A DNA stretch of 64,000 bases from Xenorhabdus bovienii SS-2004 (GCF_000027225.1 NC_013892.1:2480001-2544000), one strand, 5' to 3'; positions 53,298 through 62,847 are shown, numbered from the stretch's first letter. Notes: generated from the letters alone by a model not told the origin. A program made the numbers and translations.

Positions 53298-54662
53298 GTG
53301 ATTAGCGTTTTCGACATGTTTAAGGTGGGTATTGGCCCATCCAGCTCTCATACTGTTGGTCCTATGAAAGCAGGAAAACAATTTGTCGATGATCTTGTAA
53401 ACCAAGGAGTAATGTCCTCTATCACGCGTGTAGCTGTTGATGTTTACGGCTCACTTTCATTAACTGGGAAAGGTCACCATACGGATATCGCCATCATCAT
53501 GGGGCTGGCAGGTAACATGCCCGCGACTGTTGATATTGATTCAATTCCTGGTTTTATTCGTGATGTTGAGCAAACTCAACGTTTGCCGCTGGCAAATGGT
53601 TTACATGAAGTCGATTTTCCTCGTGACGGAGGTATGAACTTCCGCAGCGATAATCTGTCACTACATGAAAACGGTATGCAGGTTCATGCATTCGCAGGTG
53701 ACGAAAAAATTTACAGCAAAACTTACTACTCCATCGGTGGTGGGTTTATTGTTGATGAAGAACATTTCGGCAAACCCTCTCAAGATACCAAACCAGTTTC
53801 TTATCCATTCAGCTCTGCTGCTGACCTGCTGATGAATTGCAGCAAAACAGGTCTGTCTGTTTCTGGCTTGATGATGAAAAACGAGCTGGATTTGCATAGT
53901 AAAGAAGAAATCGGCGAATACTTTGCCGATGTATGGAATACCATGCAAGCCTGTATTGACCGAGGTCTGAACACGGAAGGCCTATTGCCAGGCCCACTGC
54001 GTGTGCCTCGCCGTGCCGCAGCTCTGCACCGTATGCTGACATCATCAAATAATTTTTCCAATGACCCAATGAACGTGGTTGATTTGATCAATATGTTTGC
54101 ATTGGCGGTCAATGAAGAAAATGCGGCGGGTGGCCGAGTTGTAACAGCGCCAACCAATGGTGCATGTGGGATCGTGCCAGCGGTACTGGCTTATTACAAC
54201 CACTGCATCGAGCCAGTTACACCAGATCTTTATATCCGCTATTTCCTTGCCTCTGGTGCAATCGGCATCCTGTATAAGATGAACGCGTCTATTTCTGGTG
54301 CAGAAGTAGGCTGTCAGGGCGAAGTTGGGGTTGCCTGCTCAATGGCAGCGGCAGGTCTTGCTGAATTGTTGGGTGCGAGCCCTGAGCAAGTTTGCATTGC
54401 GGCAGAAATTGGTATGGAGCATAACCTCGGTCTGACTTGTGACCCAGTTGCGGGTCAGGTGCAGGTTCCATGTATCGAGCGTAATGCGATTGCTTCAGTT
54501 AAAGCCATCAATGCGTCTCGCATGGCACTTCGCCGTACCAGCGAACCACGCGTTTCGCTAGATAAAGTCATTGAAACTATGTACGAAACAGGTAAAGACA
54601 TGAATGCGAAATACCGTGAAACATCACGCGGTGGTTTGGCGATTAAAGTTCAGTGTGATTAA
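53298..54662 (+). CDS. sdaA: L-serine ammonia-lyase (iron-sulfur) SdaA
   Basis: 454 residues, E. coli length, deaminating L-serine to pyruvate. The start is GTG at 53298 with AAGGAG eight bases upstream (MISVFDMFKVGIGPSSSHTVG). Cysteines in GACGIVPAV, GCQGEVGVACSMAA and LGLTCDPVAG are consistent with the catalytic 4Fe-4S cluster. A C-terminal serine/cysteine tail-in-mouth residue (VQCD end) is present. Confidence 0.97.
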   Translation: MISVFDMFKVGIGPSSSHTVGPMKAGKQFVDDLVNQGVMSSITRVAVDVYGSLSLTGKGHHTDIAIIMGLAGNMPATVDIDSIPGFIRDVEQTQRLPLANGLHEVDFPRDGGMNFRSDNLSLHENGMQVHAFAGDEKIYSKTYYSIGGGFIVDEEHFGKPSQDTKPVSYPFSSAADLLMNCSKTGLSVSGLMMKNELDLHSKEEIGEYFADVWNTMQACIDRGLNTEGLLPGPLRVPRRAAALHRMLTSSNNFSNDPMNVVDLINMFALAVNEENAAGGRVVTAPTNGACGIVPAVLAYYNHCIEPVTPDLYIRYFLASGAIGILYKMNASISGAEVGCQGEVGVACSMAAAGLAELLGASPEQVCIAAEIGMEHNLGLTCDPVAGQVQVPCIERNAIASVKAINASRMALRRTSEPRVSLDKVIETMYETGKDMNAKYRETSRGGLAIKVQCD

Positions 54663-54738
54663 TCACAGATGCCGTTCATCAACACCATGATGAGTGGTCT
54701 TCCTATCCATTATTAGCGCACACACCTTACCTAGAAAA

Positions 54739-54771
54739 ATATCCCTGCTGCATAGCAGGGATATTTTTTTG
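54739..54771 (+). terminator. sdaA terminator
   Basis: ATATCCCTGCT (54739-54749), loop GCAT, AGCAGGGATAT (54754-54764), then T7. About 75 bases after the stop. Confidence 0.92.
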
Positions 54772-55203
54772 GCTGAAACGGATCACTTAAGTACATTATT
54801 TTCTCTATTCTCCACTAAACATCACATTTTTTTTATACAAACATTAATGAAATGTTACCGAAAACAGTTCAATGAACCATTCAAACAAAAATAAAAAGAA
54901 CTAAAATTCATTATTTAATAAAAAATAAAATGAAAATCTTGTTTTCATCTATCAAAACAGCCCATCTTAATTTTTCTGACTGATAGCAATTTTCTTAAAT
55001 GCTTCAAATGATAATCTAACGATATATTTTCTTATGTAACAAAATATAAAGCCATGAGAAATGAAATAGTTGAGATAGATTTTCGATAGGACATGATGTT
55101 TGCAACTATCATATTGATTAATAGGAGGCGCAATACATTAGAAATATTGAGAGTAAGCTTGCAGTAGACCTGAGTTCAATTGTTACAGAAAGGGGAAAAA
55201 CAA
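54772..55203 (+). promoter_or_regulatory. manXYZ upstream region with a possible leader ORF
   Basis: An AT-rich 430-base region ahead of manX. At 55093-55167 there is a 24-codon ORF (MMFATIILINRRRNTLEILR, start after ATAGGAC) with tandem rare AGG AGG codons, ending 36 bases before manX. Whether it is translated is unknown. I see no certain CRP or Mlc site. Confidence 0.35.
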
Positions 55204-56175
55204 GTGAGTATAGCCATTATGATTGGCACACATGGGGCTGCGGCAGAGCAACTGCTTCATACCGCAGAGATGTTGATTGGAGAACAGGAAAACGTTTCTT
55301 ATATTGACTTCGTACCCGGTGAAAATGCCGATACATTGTTCGACAAATACAACCAGAAACTGGAATCACTTAATACAGAGCAAGGTGTCTTATTTTTCGT
55401 GGATACCTGGGGTGGTAGCCCATTCAATGCCGCTAACCGTATCGTGGTTGATAAAAACAACTACGAAATCATCACTGGCGTAAACGTCCCCATGCTGGTT
55501 GAAGCCTTCATGTGCCGTGACGATAATCCATCAATGGAAGAACTGGTTTCTGTGGCACTGGAAACAGGAAGAGAAGGTATCCGGGCCCTTAAAACAGAAC
55601 AAGCTGAAGAAACCCAAAAACCAGAACCAGTCAAACCCGCAGCACCAACCATTGCTCCCGCTTCATCACCTACCGTTTCAGGTGGCGGGCACATGAAAAT
55701 TGCCCTTGCGCGCATAGACGACCGCCTTATTCACGGTCAAGTTGCAACTCGCTGGACAAAAGAAACCAATGTTAAACGCATCATTGTGGTCAGCGATGAT
55801 GTGGCACAAGATACCATCCGCTCTACTTTGCTGAAACAAGTTGCTCCTCCTGGCGTCAGCGCTCATGTGATAGACGTTGCTAAATGTGTTCGTGTTTACA
55901 ACAACCCTAAATATGCGGGTGAGCGTGTCATGCTCTTGTTCACAAATCCTACAGATGTACTGCGTATTGTCGAAGGCGGTGTTTCGCTTGAATCCATCAA
56001 TATCGGTGGTATGGCTTTCCGTCAGGGCAAAACTCAGATCAATAACGCCATTTCGGTTGATAGCGCTGACATTGAAGCTTTCGAGAAATTAAATTCCCGC
56101 GGTATAGAACTTGAAGCTCGTAAAGTTTCCAGTGATACCCGCTTGAATATGATTGATCTGCTTAAAAAAGCTTAA
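55204..56175 (+). CDS. manX: PTS mannose transporter subunit IIAB (ManX)
   Basis: 323 residues from GTG 55204, equal to E. coli ManX (AGGGG eight bases upstream; the ORF opens earlier at 55180). IIA domain with phospho-His10 in MIGTHG, then an alanine/proline linker (about 140-160), then the IIB domain with phospho-His177 in IDDRLIHGQVATRW. Accepts phosphate from HPr and passes it to hexoses carried by ManYZ. Confidence 0.97.
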   Translation: MSIAIMIGTHGAAAEQLLHTAEMLIGEQENVSYIDFVPGENADTLFDKYNQKLESLNTEQGVLFFVDTWGGSPFNAANRIVVDKNNYEIITGVNVPMLVEAFMCRDDNPSMEELVSVALETGREGIRALKTEQAEETQKPEPVKPAAPTIAPASSPTVSGGGHMKIALARIDDRLIHGQVATRWTKETNVKRIIVVSDDVAQDTIRSTLLKQVAPPGVSAHVIDVAKCVRVYNNPKYAGERVMLLFTNPTDVLRIVEGGVSLESINIGGMAFRQGKTQINNAISVDSADIEAFEKLNSRGIELEARKVSSDTRLNMIDLLKKA

Positions 56176-56266
56176 AAAAGCTTAAAAAAAGACAGATGCT
56201 ATTTTACTAACCATTACTCAATAACGAAATTCTAACCAAATTCCATTTGGTTACAGGAGAAAAACA

Positions 56267-57067
56267 ATGGAAATTACCGTTGTTCAACTTTTGTTGATAT
56301 TCATCGTTGCCTGTATTGCAGGCATGGATTCCATTCTTGATGAATTTCAATTCCACCGTCCGCTGGTTGCCTGTACATTAGTCGGCTTAGTGCTGGGTGA
56401 TATGAAAACCGGCATCATCATCGGCGGTACACTCGAGATGATTGCCCTTGGCTGGATGAATATCGGTGCAGCAATCGCCCCCGATGCAGCATTAGCTTCC
56501 ATCATTTCAACCATTCTGGTTATCGCTGGTGGGCAAGATGTTGGTGCAGGTATTGCACTGGCTATTCCTCTGGCGGCGGCAGGACAAGTATTGACCATTA
56601 TCGTCCGTACCCTGACCGTTGGCTTCCAGCACGCGGCGGACAAAGCCGCAGAAAACGGTAACCTCCGTGCAATCAGCGCCCTTCACATTTTTGCTTTAGC
56701 GCTTCAAGCAATGCGTATCGCCCTGCCTGCATTAGTCGTGGCATTATCAGTCGGCACGTCTGAAGTTCAGAGCATGCTGAACGCGATTCCACAGGTTGTC
56801 ACCAGTGGCCTGAATATCGCAGGGGGCATGATCGTCGTTGTCGGTTACGCCATGGTGATTAATATGATGCGCGCTGGCTACTTGATGCCCTTTTTCTACC
56901 TTGGTTTCGTCACAGCGGCCTTTACTGATTTCAACCTTGTTGCATTAGGTGTCATTGGCGTTGTTATGGCTATCCTGTATATCCAACTTAGCCCTAAATA
57001 TAACCAATCACAAGCAGCCGCTTCTGCCGGCAATACTTCAAATGACCTTGATAACGAATTAGATTAA
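56267..57067 (+). CDS. manY: PTS mannose transporter subunit IIC (ManY)
   Basis: 266-residue membrane permease of the mannose/sorbose PTS. Conserved GMDSILDEFQFHRPLVACTL and GDMKTGIIIGGTLEMIALGW. About seven to eight hydrophobic segments. Follows manX by 91 bases and is 13 bases before manZ. Confidence 0.97.
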   Translation: MEITVVQLLLIFIVACIAGMDSILDEFQFHRPLVACTLVGLVLGDMKTGIIIGGTLEMIALGWMNIGAAIAPDAALASIISTILVIAGGQDVGAGIALAIPLAAAGQVLTIIVRTLTVGFQHAADKAAENGNLRAISALHIFALALQAMRIALPALVVALSVGTSEVQSMLNAIPQVVTSGLNIAGGMIVVVGYAMVINMMRAGYLMPFFYLGFVTAAFTDFNLVALGVIGVVMAILYIQLSPKYNQSQAAASAGNTSNDLDNELD

Positions 57068-57080
57068 GAGGATGAACAAC

Positions 57081-57929
57081 ATGTCAGATACAACAAACAT
57101 AGGTCAGAAAAAGCTGACACAAAGTGATATCCGGGGTGTTTTTCTCCGTTCTAATCTATTTCAGGGTTCATGGAACTTTGAACGTATGCAGGCATTGGGT
57201 TTTTGCTTCTCAATGGTGCCAGCCATTCGTCGCCTCTATCCTGAAAATACTGAGGAACGAAAACAAGCCATAAAACGCCACCTGGAATTCTTCAACACCC
57301 ATCCTTATGTGGCAGCACCTATCCTTGGTGTCACCATGGCAATGGAAGAACAGCGTGCCAATGGTGCCAATATTGATGACGGTGCCATCAACGGGATCAA
57401 AGTCGGCTTGATGGGGCCACTGGCTGGCGTGGGCGACCCGATTTTCTGGGGAACCGTGCGTCCAGTTTTCGCCGCCCTTGGTGCCGGAATTGCTATGAGT
57501 GGTAGCATGATGGGGCCAATTCTATTTTTCTTCCTGTATAACTTAGTACGATTGCTCACCCGTTACCTTGGTGTGGCTTACGGCTATAAAAAAGGCTTGG
57601 ATATCGTTAAAGATATGGGCGGCGGCTTCTTGCAAAAAATGACAGAAGGAGCGTCAATTCTTGGCCTGTTTGTCATGGGCGCGCTAGTCAATAAATGGAC
57701 TAAAGTCAATATTCCGCTGGTAGTTTCTGAAGTACCCGATCCTACCACTGGCGTAATAAAAGTCACCACAGTTCAAACTATCCTTGACCAATTAATGCCT
57801 GGTTTGATGCCGCTATTGCTGACTTTCGGCTGTATGTGGCTGCTGCGGAAAAAAGTCAATCCACTGTGGATCATCATGGGCTTTTTCATTCTGGGAATCG
57901 TGGGCTTTCGTTTTGGTTTCCTTGGCTAA
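57081..57929 (+). CDS. manZ: PTS mannose transporter subunit IID (ManZ)
   Basis: 282 residues from ATG 57081, nine bases after AAGAGG; an ATG at 57072 abuts the ribosome site and is less likely. LTQSDIRGVFLRSNLFQGSW and LMGPLAGVGDPIFWGTVRPV are IID hallmarks. Forms the membrane complex with ManY. Confidence 0.97.
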   Translation: MSDTTNIGQKKLTQSDIRGVFLRSNLFQGSWNFERMQALGFCFSMVPAIRRLYPENTEERKQAIKRHLEFFNTHPYVAAPILGVTMAMEEQRANGANIDDGAINGIKVGLMGPLAGVGDPIFWGTVRPVFAALGAGIAMSGSMMGPILFFFLYNLVRLLTRYLGVAYGYKKGLDIVKDMGGGFLQKMTEGASILGLFVMGALVNKWTKVNIPLVVSEVPDPTTGVIKVTTVQTILDQLMPGLMPLLLTFGCMWLLRKKVNPLWIIMGFFILGIVGFRFGFLG

Positions 57930-57959
57930 GTTTGATTTCTCTACGTTATTTTCGTATTT

Positions 57960-57986
57960 GGGGAGGTTATCCTCCCCCATTTCTTT
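57960..57986 (+). terminator. manXYZ terminator
   Basis: GGGGAGG (57960-57966), TTAT loop, CCTCCCC (57971-57977), then CATTTCTTT. Thirty bases after the manZ stop. Confidence 0.65.
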
Positions 57987-58046
57987 ATTGCAAGAACAAA
58001 CATATTCTAAAAAAACCATTAGCTATATAAAAATTAAGGATTTGAA

Positions 58047-58505
58047 ATGAACTTCAATGATATCATATTGATAATATTGATTTTATTAATGTTCGCTTTT
58101 GCGATTTATGATGAATTTATTATTAATCAGCTCAAAGGAAAAACGCTATTAAATATAAAATTAAAAAGAAAACATCGGATCGACGCCTTAATATTTATCG
58201 TTCTGATTTCCATCGTCATTTATAATAATGTTATCGTACAAGGCAATCAATTAACCACCTATTTACTGTTGTTTATCATCTTGTTTACAATATATTTAGG
58301 TTATATTCGCTCACCTAAACTTATTTTCAAAAATAAAGGATTTTATTACGCCAACCGTTTCCTTCAATATGAAAAAATAAACGCAATGAATCTATCTGAA
58401 GACGGTATTTTAATGATAAGCTTTGAAAAAAATAATATCTATATTACTGTAAGTAAACTAGATGATTTAGAAAAAATCTATCAATTCCTTATCAATAATA
58501 AATAA
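58047..58505 (+). CDS. yobD: YobD, UPF0266 inner-membrane protein
   Basis: 152 residues, same length as E. coli YobD, with three hydrophobic helices in the first 95 residues and a conserved C-terminal domain (FLQYEKINAMNLSEDGILM, LDDLEKIYQFL). It follows manZ as in E. coli. Function unknown. Confidence 0.94.
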   Translation: MNFNDIILIILILLMFAFAIYDEFIINQLKGKTLLNIKLKRKHRIDALIFIVLISIVIYNNVIVQGNQLTTYLLLFIILFTIYLGYIRSPKLIFKNKGFYYANRFLQYEKINAMNLSEDGILMISFEKNNIYITVSKLDDLEKIYQFLINNK

Positions 58506-58674
58506 TATTATTATTCCTCATCGATACCCATATTTTAAATGAGGCGAATAATTAATATTAGCTTCATTTCTCAATCATGATGAATAATGATAAGCATTAT
58601 CAATAACAACTTTTAATATATAACTAAATATTTTTTGCCTTTTATTTTAAATCTGGTATTGTCACTTTCAGTCA

Positions 58675-58869
58675 TTGGGGAGTAGCCTGTTCCAAAACAT
58701 TTTTGGAAAATTCGTATCAACATACTCGTTTTCAACAAAACGTGGTACGAGTGCCTGAAGAGTCTAACAAAAATAAGCTCTGAATCGGTTGGCAAGACCA
58801 TAGACACATGACACCACCATTGGTTGGGTGTGGGTTATGTGTATATGGAATCACCCAGCCGAGGCTATG
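58675..58869 (+). ncRNA. yybP-ykoY-type manganese riboswitch upstream of mntP
   Basis: Conserved pieces of the class appear in order: TTGGGGAGTAGCC (58675-58687), CAACATACTCG (58718-58728), GGCAAGACCATAG (58791-58803) and CCGAGGCTATG (58859-58869), the last merging with the ribosome site and start of mntP. The E. coli mntP leader has the same element and activates on Mn(II). Strong match from memory of the family. Confidence 0.85.
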
Positions 58870-58872
58870 TTG

Positions 58873-59457
58873 ATGAATCTCTACGCAACACTCATTCTCG
58901 CATTCGCACTATCTATGGACGCTTTCGCTGCCGCAGTAGGAAAAGGTGCTGTTCTTCACCGCCCACGTTTCCGTGAAGCGATCCGCACAGGTATTATCTT
59001 TGGTTTGGTTGAAGCCTGCACGCCTTTAATCGGTTGGTTTCTGGGACTTTATGCCAGCCAATATATTATGGAATGGGATCACTGGATTGCATTTTCACTG
59101 CTGTTCATGCTTGGCTGTCGGATGATTATTGAAAGCTTGAAAATTGATGCACAAACTACTGTTGAATCTACTCCTCGCCGCCATAGTTCAATGACATTAA
59201 TTATCACTGCAATAGCAACTAGTCTCGATGCAATGGTAATTGGCGTCGGTCTCGCCTTCTTACAGGTCGATATTTTTCATACCGCCATGACAATTGGAAT
59301 AATAACCATGATTATGGCTACATTAGGAATGTTAATTGGGCGCTATATTGGTCCATTATTAGGCAAACGGGCAGAATTGATTGGTGGTCTGATATTAATT
59401 ATCATTGGATTCAATATATTATTTGAGCATCTTAAATTATTTATGTATGCAGCATAA
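58873..59457 (+). CDS. mntP: Manganese efflux pump MntP
   Basis: 194 residues from ATG 58873 (GAGG eight bases upstream). In-frame starts at 58867 and 58828 lie within the riboswitch. Six-helix UPF0059 protein with two homologous halves: [14 protein letters not shown] and [19 protein letters not shown] carry the acidic metal-site residues. Exports Mn(II). Confidence 0.96.
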   Translation: MNLYATLILAFALSMDAFAAAVGKGAVLHRPRFREAIRTGIIFGLVEACTPLIGWFLGLYASQYIMEWDHWIAFSLLFMLGCRMIIESLKIDAQTTVESTPRRHSSMTLIITAIATSLDAMVIGVGLAFLQVDIFHTAMTIGIITMIMATLGMLIGRYIGPLLGKRAELIGGLILIIIGFNILFEHLKLFMYAA

Positions 59458-59466
59458 TTATCTTTC

Positions 59467-59496
59467 CGGAATAGATATCTTCCTATATCTATTCCG
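59467..59496. terminator. Hairpin between mntP and rlmA
   Basis: CGGAATAGATAT (59467-59478) and ATATCTATTCCG (59485-59496), a perfect 12-bp stem with a 6-base loop, between converging genes. No T-run. Confidence 0.55.
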
Positions 59497-59512
59497 AATC
59501 AAACTATCATTA

Positions 59513-60328
59513 TCAAATACGCCGATAAACTTTTAGCGTAAAATCAGCTTCACAATTAAATAGTTTTTCAGTCATCAAATTAGTTTTAACCTGTTCTGAT
59601 GCCCGCCAGGCAAAAGGGGTCATCTGCAATAAATTATGGGCTTGCTCACCACCCAATGGCATTGCATAGGCCAGCATTTCTGTCGAAATTAATTCAAATC
59701 CCTCCCATTGTTCCTTGTTTTCAGGGTGTAAATTCACTTCCTGATAAATCAATTCCTTCAGCTGATATAAATGACGAGGGCCGGGTGTAACCGTCAAAAC
59801 AATGCCATGCGGTTTTACAACACGAGCTAATTCAGTCGCTTTGCAAGGAGCATAAATCCGCAGAATTCCGTCAAGCGAGCCATCAGCAAATGGCAGACGA
59901 TGGCTGGATGCTACGCAGAAATTGACTTTTGGATAACATTTAGCCCCATAACGAACCGCTATTTTCGCTACATCCAGGCCATATACCGTCATATCCCGAT
60001 GGAGATTCAACTGTGCCTGTACCGCAGCCGTATAATAGCCTTCACCACAACCAATATCCAATAACGTTCCGGCGCCCTCTGGCAAATATTTGTCAAGCAA
60101 CTGAATAGTTTTCTGTTGTAATGCCCGATAGTAGCCAGAATGTAAAAACGCCCTTCTCGCCTGCATCATTTCAACACTGTCACCCGGTTCTTTTGAGCGT
60201 TTATGTTGAACTGGCAGCAAATTAACGTAACCCTCTTTCGCGCAATCAAACTGATGATTGTTTTCACAGCGCCATTGATGATGAGTGAACAGTAATGGTG
60301 AATGACATAGAGGGCATTGATAAGACAT
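59513..60328 (-). CDS. rlmA: 23S rRNA (guanine745-N1)-methyltransferase
   Basis: 271 residues. The N-terminal zinc finger uses Cys5, Cys8, Cys21 and His25; the SAM-binding motif LLDIGCGEGYYT is at 89-100. Matches E. coli RlmA (RrmA). Methylates G745 in helix 35 of 23S rRNA. Alternative homologues (TlrB/RlmAII) are in Gram-positives. Confidence 0.95.
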   Translation of the reverse strand: MSYQCPLCHSPLLFTHHQWRCENNHQFDCAKEGYVNLLPVQHKRSKEPGDSVEMMQARRAFLHSGYYRALQQKTIQLLDKYLPEGAGTLLDIGCGEGYYTAAVQAQLNLHRDMTVYGLDVAKIAVRYGAKCYPKVNFCVASSHRLPFADGSLDGILRIYAPCKATELARVVKPHGIVLTVTPGPRHLYQLKELIYQEVNLHPENKEQWEGFELISTEMLAYAMPLGGEQAHNLLQMTPFAWRASEQVKTNLMTEKLFNCEADFTLKVYRRI

Positions 60329-60468
60329 AACATTCCGATGAATAGGGAAATTTAGAGGCTTACTATAACATATTTTTTATCGGATTACGGGTGATACTGG
60401 ATTGACTATTCCGAGTTCTAAATTTATTGTCTTTATTACATTTAACAAACATTGTGATTACAAAAATA

Positions 60469-61029
60469 ATGATTATGCGATTTGACAACTTGGAAACCGA
60501 ACGACTGCTATTAAGAAAATTAGCTTATGATGATGCCCCTCAAATTCAGCAAAAATTCCCTCATTGGGAGGTCGTGAAGTATTTAGACAGCAATGCAGTT
60601 CCTTGGCCATATCCGGATAATGGTGCAGGATACTTTGTCAATCACATTGCTATGCCTGAAATACAAACTGAAAAAGCATGGATATGGTCAATCAGAATGA
60701 AAAGTAATCCTGATGAGCTAATTGGTGTGATCGGGTTATATGACAAACCGGACAACAATCGAGGTTTCTGGCTTTCTCCAGAATATCACGGCCGAGGATT
60801 GATGCGAGAAGCCAGCAAAAGGGTCACTGATTACTGGTTTAATGAGTTGGATCGAACCGTTCTCAGAACACTCAAAGCCAGTATTAATGAAAATTCGAGA
60901 AAAATTTCATTAGCACAGGGAATGCGCTTGATCAGCACCAGTAAAAAGCAATATGTGTCAGGTACATATGATTCTGAACTGTGGGAAATAACCAAAGATG
61001 AGTGGTGTAATAAGCCCCCTTTTCCTTGA
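60469..61029 (+). CDS. GNAT-family N-acetyltransferase (RimJ/RimL-like)
   Basis: 186 residues from ATG 60469, with ATG 60475 an equal alternative; the frame is open to 60427 and no start has a good ribosome site. LETERLLLRKLAYDDAP at the N-terminus and the acetyl-CoA loop GFWLSPEYHGRGLMREA are GNAT hallmarks, with ASINENSRKISLAQGMRL in the C-terminal motif B region. The substrate cannot be deduced. Confidence 0.85.
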   Translation: MIMRFDNLETERLLLRKLAYDDAPQIQQKFPHWEVVKYLDSNAVPWPYPDNGAGYFVNHIAMPEIQTEKAWIWSIRMKSNPDELIGVIGLYDKPDNNRGFWLSPEYHGRGLMREASKRVTDYWFNELDRTVLRTLKASINENSRKISLAQGMRLISTSKKQYVSGTYDSELWEITKDEWCNKPPFP

Positions 61030-61052
61030 CATAAATTATCCATAAATATGTA

Positions 61053-61430
61053 CTACAATGATGGCTTAAACGGTATCGCAATACCTGTAATCAAAAATAA
61101 TGCGATGGAGAAAAAAGTATTTAATATATTGTTAGTTACGTTATTTTTTGACACTAATGAATTCTCATTAGAATCATCCAATTGGTAACAACCTTGTTCA
61201 ATTTGAATAATAATGTTTTTTGCCCGTTCAATATCTGAATTATGAACCAGTAATTTAACGCCACCTAACGCCTGTGAATACATATAGTTGTTCCATACTA
61301 CATTTTCATCAATCAATTCAGCGTTGATCCCTTCTGACAGCATCCTACCTAATACAATACGAGCAGCTAATGGTGAAATAAAATTTGCCAAAAATCGCAT
61401 ATTCCCTCGATTTGGAAAGGTATTCAACAT
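61053..61430 (-). CDS. DUF2007-domain protein with C-terminal membrane helix
   Basis: 125 residues. The N-terminal half has the small DUF2007 (putative signal-transducing) fold: NFISPLAARIVLGRMLSEGI, AELIDEN, GGVKLLVHNSDIERAKNIII. A C-terminal hydrophobic segment (LNTFFSIALFLITGIAIPF) probably anchors it. The ATG at 61430 may be replaced by the ATG at 61400. No operon partner. Confidence 0.75.
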   Translation of the reverse strand: MLNTFPNRGNMRFLANFISPLAARIVLGRMLSEGINAELIDENVVWNNYMYSQALGGVKLLVHNSDIERAKNIIIQIEQGCYQLDDSNENSLVSKNNVTNNILNTFFSIALFLITGIAIPFKPSL

Positions 61431-61536
61431 TTGTCACCTCAGTAGTTTTCATTATAAAAACAGTATATTAAGTCATTGAAACCTAACTTCAACATCTTAC
61501 CAAAATTACACCACTAAATTGATAAAGTCACGTATT

Positions 61537-61587
61537 CATCACTATCCCTCACGTATAATGAGAGTAAATACGTGAGGGATAGTGATG
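61537..61587. repeat. 20-bp perfect inverted repeat over the insA start
   Basis: 61537-61556 (CATCACTATCCCTCACGTAT) and 61568-61587 are exact reverse complements, with an 11-base loop. The right arm ends with the insA ATG (61585-61587), so a folded transcript would hide the start codon. Confidence 0.95.
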
Positions 61588-61860
61588 GCATTAGTTGAAG
61601 TGAAGTGTCGGTTTTGTGACCAAACCACGTCTGTTAAAAAACACGGTAAAGGAGAAGGTGGGCATCAACGATATTATTGCCAGTCCTGTCGTAGAACCTT
61701 CCAGCTCGAATACACTTACCGGGCTTGCCATTCGGGTATGAAAGAGCAAATCGTCAAGCTTGCCATGAATAACGCCGGTATTCGTGATACGGCACGGGCA
61801 CTTCATGTCAGCATTAACGCTGTTGTACGCACTTTAAAAAACTCGCGCCGCGATGTGTAA
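61585..61860 (+). CDS. insA: IS1 InsA
   Basis: 91 residues, the IS1 InsA length. N-terminal zinc-finger cysteines (CRFCDQ, YYCQSCRR) and a helix-turn-helix (NNAGIRDTARALHVSINAVV). Alone it binds the ends and represses; fused by frameshift it gives the transposase. Confidence 0.92.
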   Translation: MALVEVKCRFCDQTTSVKKHGKGEGGHQRYYCQSCRRTFQLEYTYRACHSGMKEQIVKLAMNNAGIRDTARALHVSINAVVRTLKNSRRDV

Positions 61861-62279
61861 CCACGCTGCCGCTGGATACCCCTGAGCTTCAGCTTATCTG
61901 TGAAGTCGATGAAATGGGGTCATTCATCAGTAACAAAAAACGGCAACGCTGGCTGTGGTACGCGTGGGAGCCTCGCTTGAAACGTATTGTCGCTCACGCT
62001 TTTGGCGCTCGTAGCAAACAGACACTCAGGACGTTGCTGGAAAAGTTATCCACTTTTGATGTGGCATTCTGGTGCACCGATAATTTCGGGGCATATGACA
62101 TATTGGCTGATGAGAAACATGTCACCGGTAAACTTTATACTCAACGTATTGAACGAGAAAATCTGAACCTGCGTAACAGGCTAAAGCGACTCAATCGCAA
62201 GACGCTGGGTTATTCTAAGTCAGTTGAAATGCATGACAAGATCATTGGTACATTCATCGAGCGTGAGTTCTATTATTGA
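61836..62279 (+). CDS. insB: IS1 InsB' part, reached by -1 frameshift
   Basis: A6C slippery run at 61836-61842. In the -1 frame translation continues LAPRCVTTLPLDTPELQLIC EVDEMGS and onward without a stop to 62279, giving the IS1 catalytic domain (LICEVDEM with the first Asp, FWCTDNFGAYD with the second, and a Glu in IERENLN). No inactivating change seen, so the element may be functional. Confidence 0.88.
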   Translation, partial: KKLAPRCVTTLPLDTPELQLICEVDEMGSFISNKKRQRWLWYAWEPRLKRIVAHAFGARSKQTLRTLLEKLSTFDVAFWCTDNFGAYDILADEKHVTGKLYTQRIERENLNLRNRLKRLNRKTLGYSKSVEMHDKIIGTFIEREFYY

Positions 62280-62308
62280 TGGCCAATTAACAGGTTGAAT
62301 ACACGACC

Positions 62309-62847
62309 CAAAAAAGAGGGGAACCATAGATTTTTATGCTCTCGAACAATTCTATTTACTGGCTGCCTAAATAACCGGCAACACCACTTTTGCTAACTTG
62401 TCACCGTTAACGCGACATTGCCCTTTAGTTCCCTTCTTAAACAAATCTCAGGTTTATTAATGCGACAGAACCAGTACACGTAAAACCGTCAATACATCTC
62501 CTTCAACTTAGTATATCAGGTCATAATGGGGCCTTACCACTATCTCGCTTTTTTGAAGTTGTACCGACCGGTAAAGAACAGGTGCTGCCACGCAATGTTA
62601 GCGGGAGCTGACGACCATTTTCATTTTGCTATCAATATTGCCAGTACCTGTCTACACCGTCGTCTGCCGTTGCTGGGGTTCTGATGAATTGGTCAACTCT
62701 GTCCTCATTCGTGGAAAAATGTGTTATTAGACTTTTTATGACTTGTTAACAATAATAAAGCTGATTTGTCTACTTTTTCTGGTTAAGTTATTGCAATCAA
62801 GACAACTGGAATGTCATTAACCTTGAGGCTATCTAAAGGTGTTACTT
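62309..62847. other. Gene-poor stretch between the IS and the autotransporter
   Basis: 540 bases with only short coding-like scraps, for example a plus-strand frame about 62460-62610 reading PSIHLLQLSISGHNGALPLS and onward to a stop, with no credible start. It may be a decayed gene. The last 100 bases are AT-rich and should hold the promoter of the following gene. Confidence 0.4.

Larger units (their letters stand above)
61479..62308 (+). mobile_element. IS1-family insertion sequence
   Basis: Contains insA and insB in the IS1 arrangement. The ends are approximate: the right-end sequence AACAGGTTGAATACACGACC (62289-62308) resembles the IS1 right repeat, and TTCAACATCTTA (61488-61499) partly matches its complement. 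The left leader is about 50 bases longer than in IS1, due to a hairpin at 61537-61587. I could not find a convincing target duplication. Confidence 0.8.
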
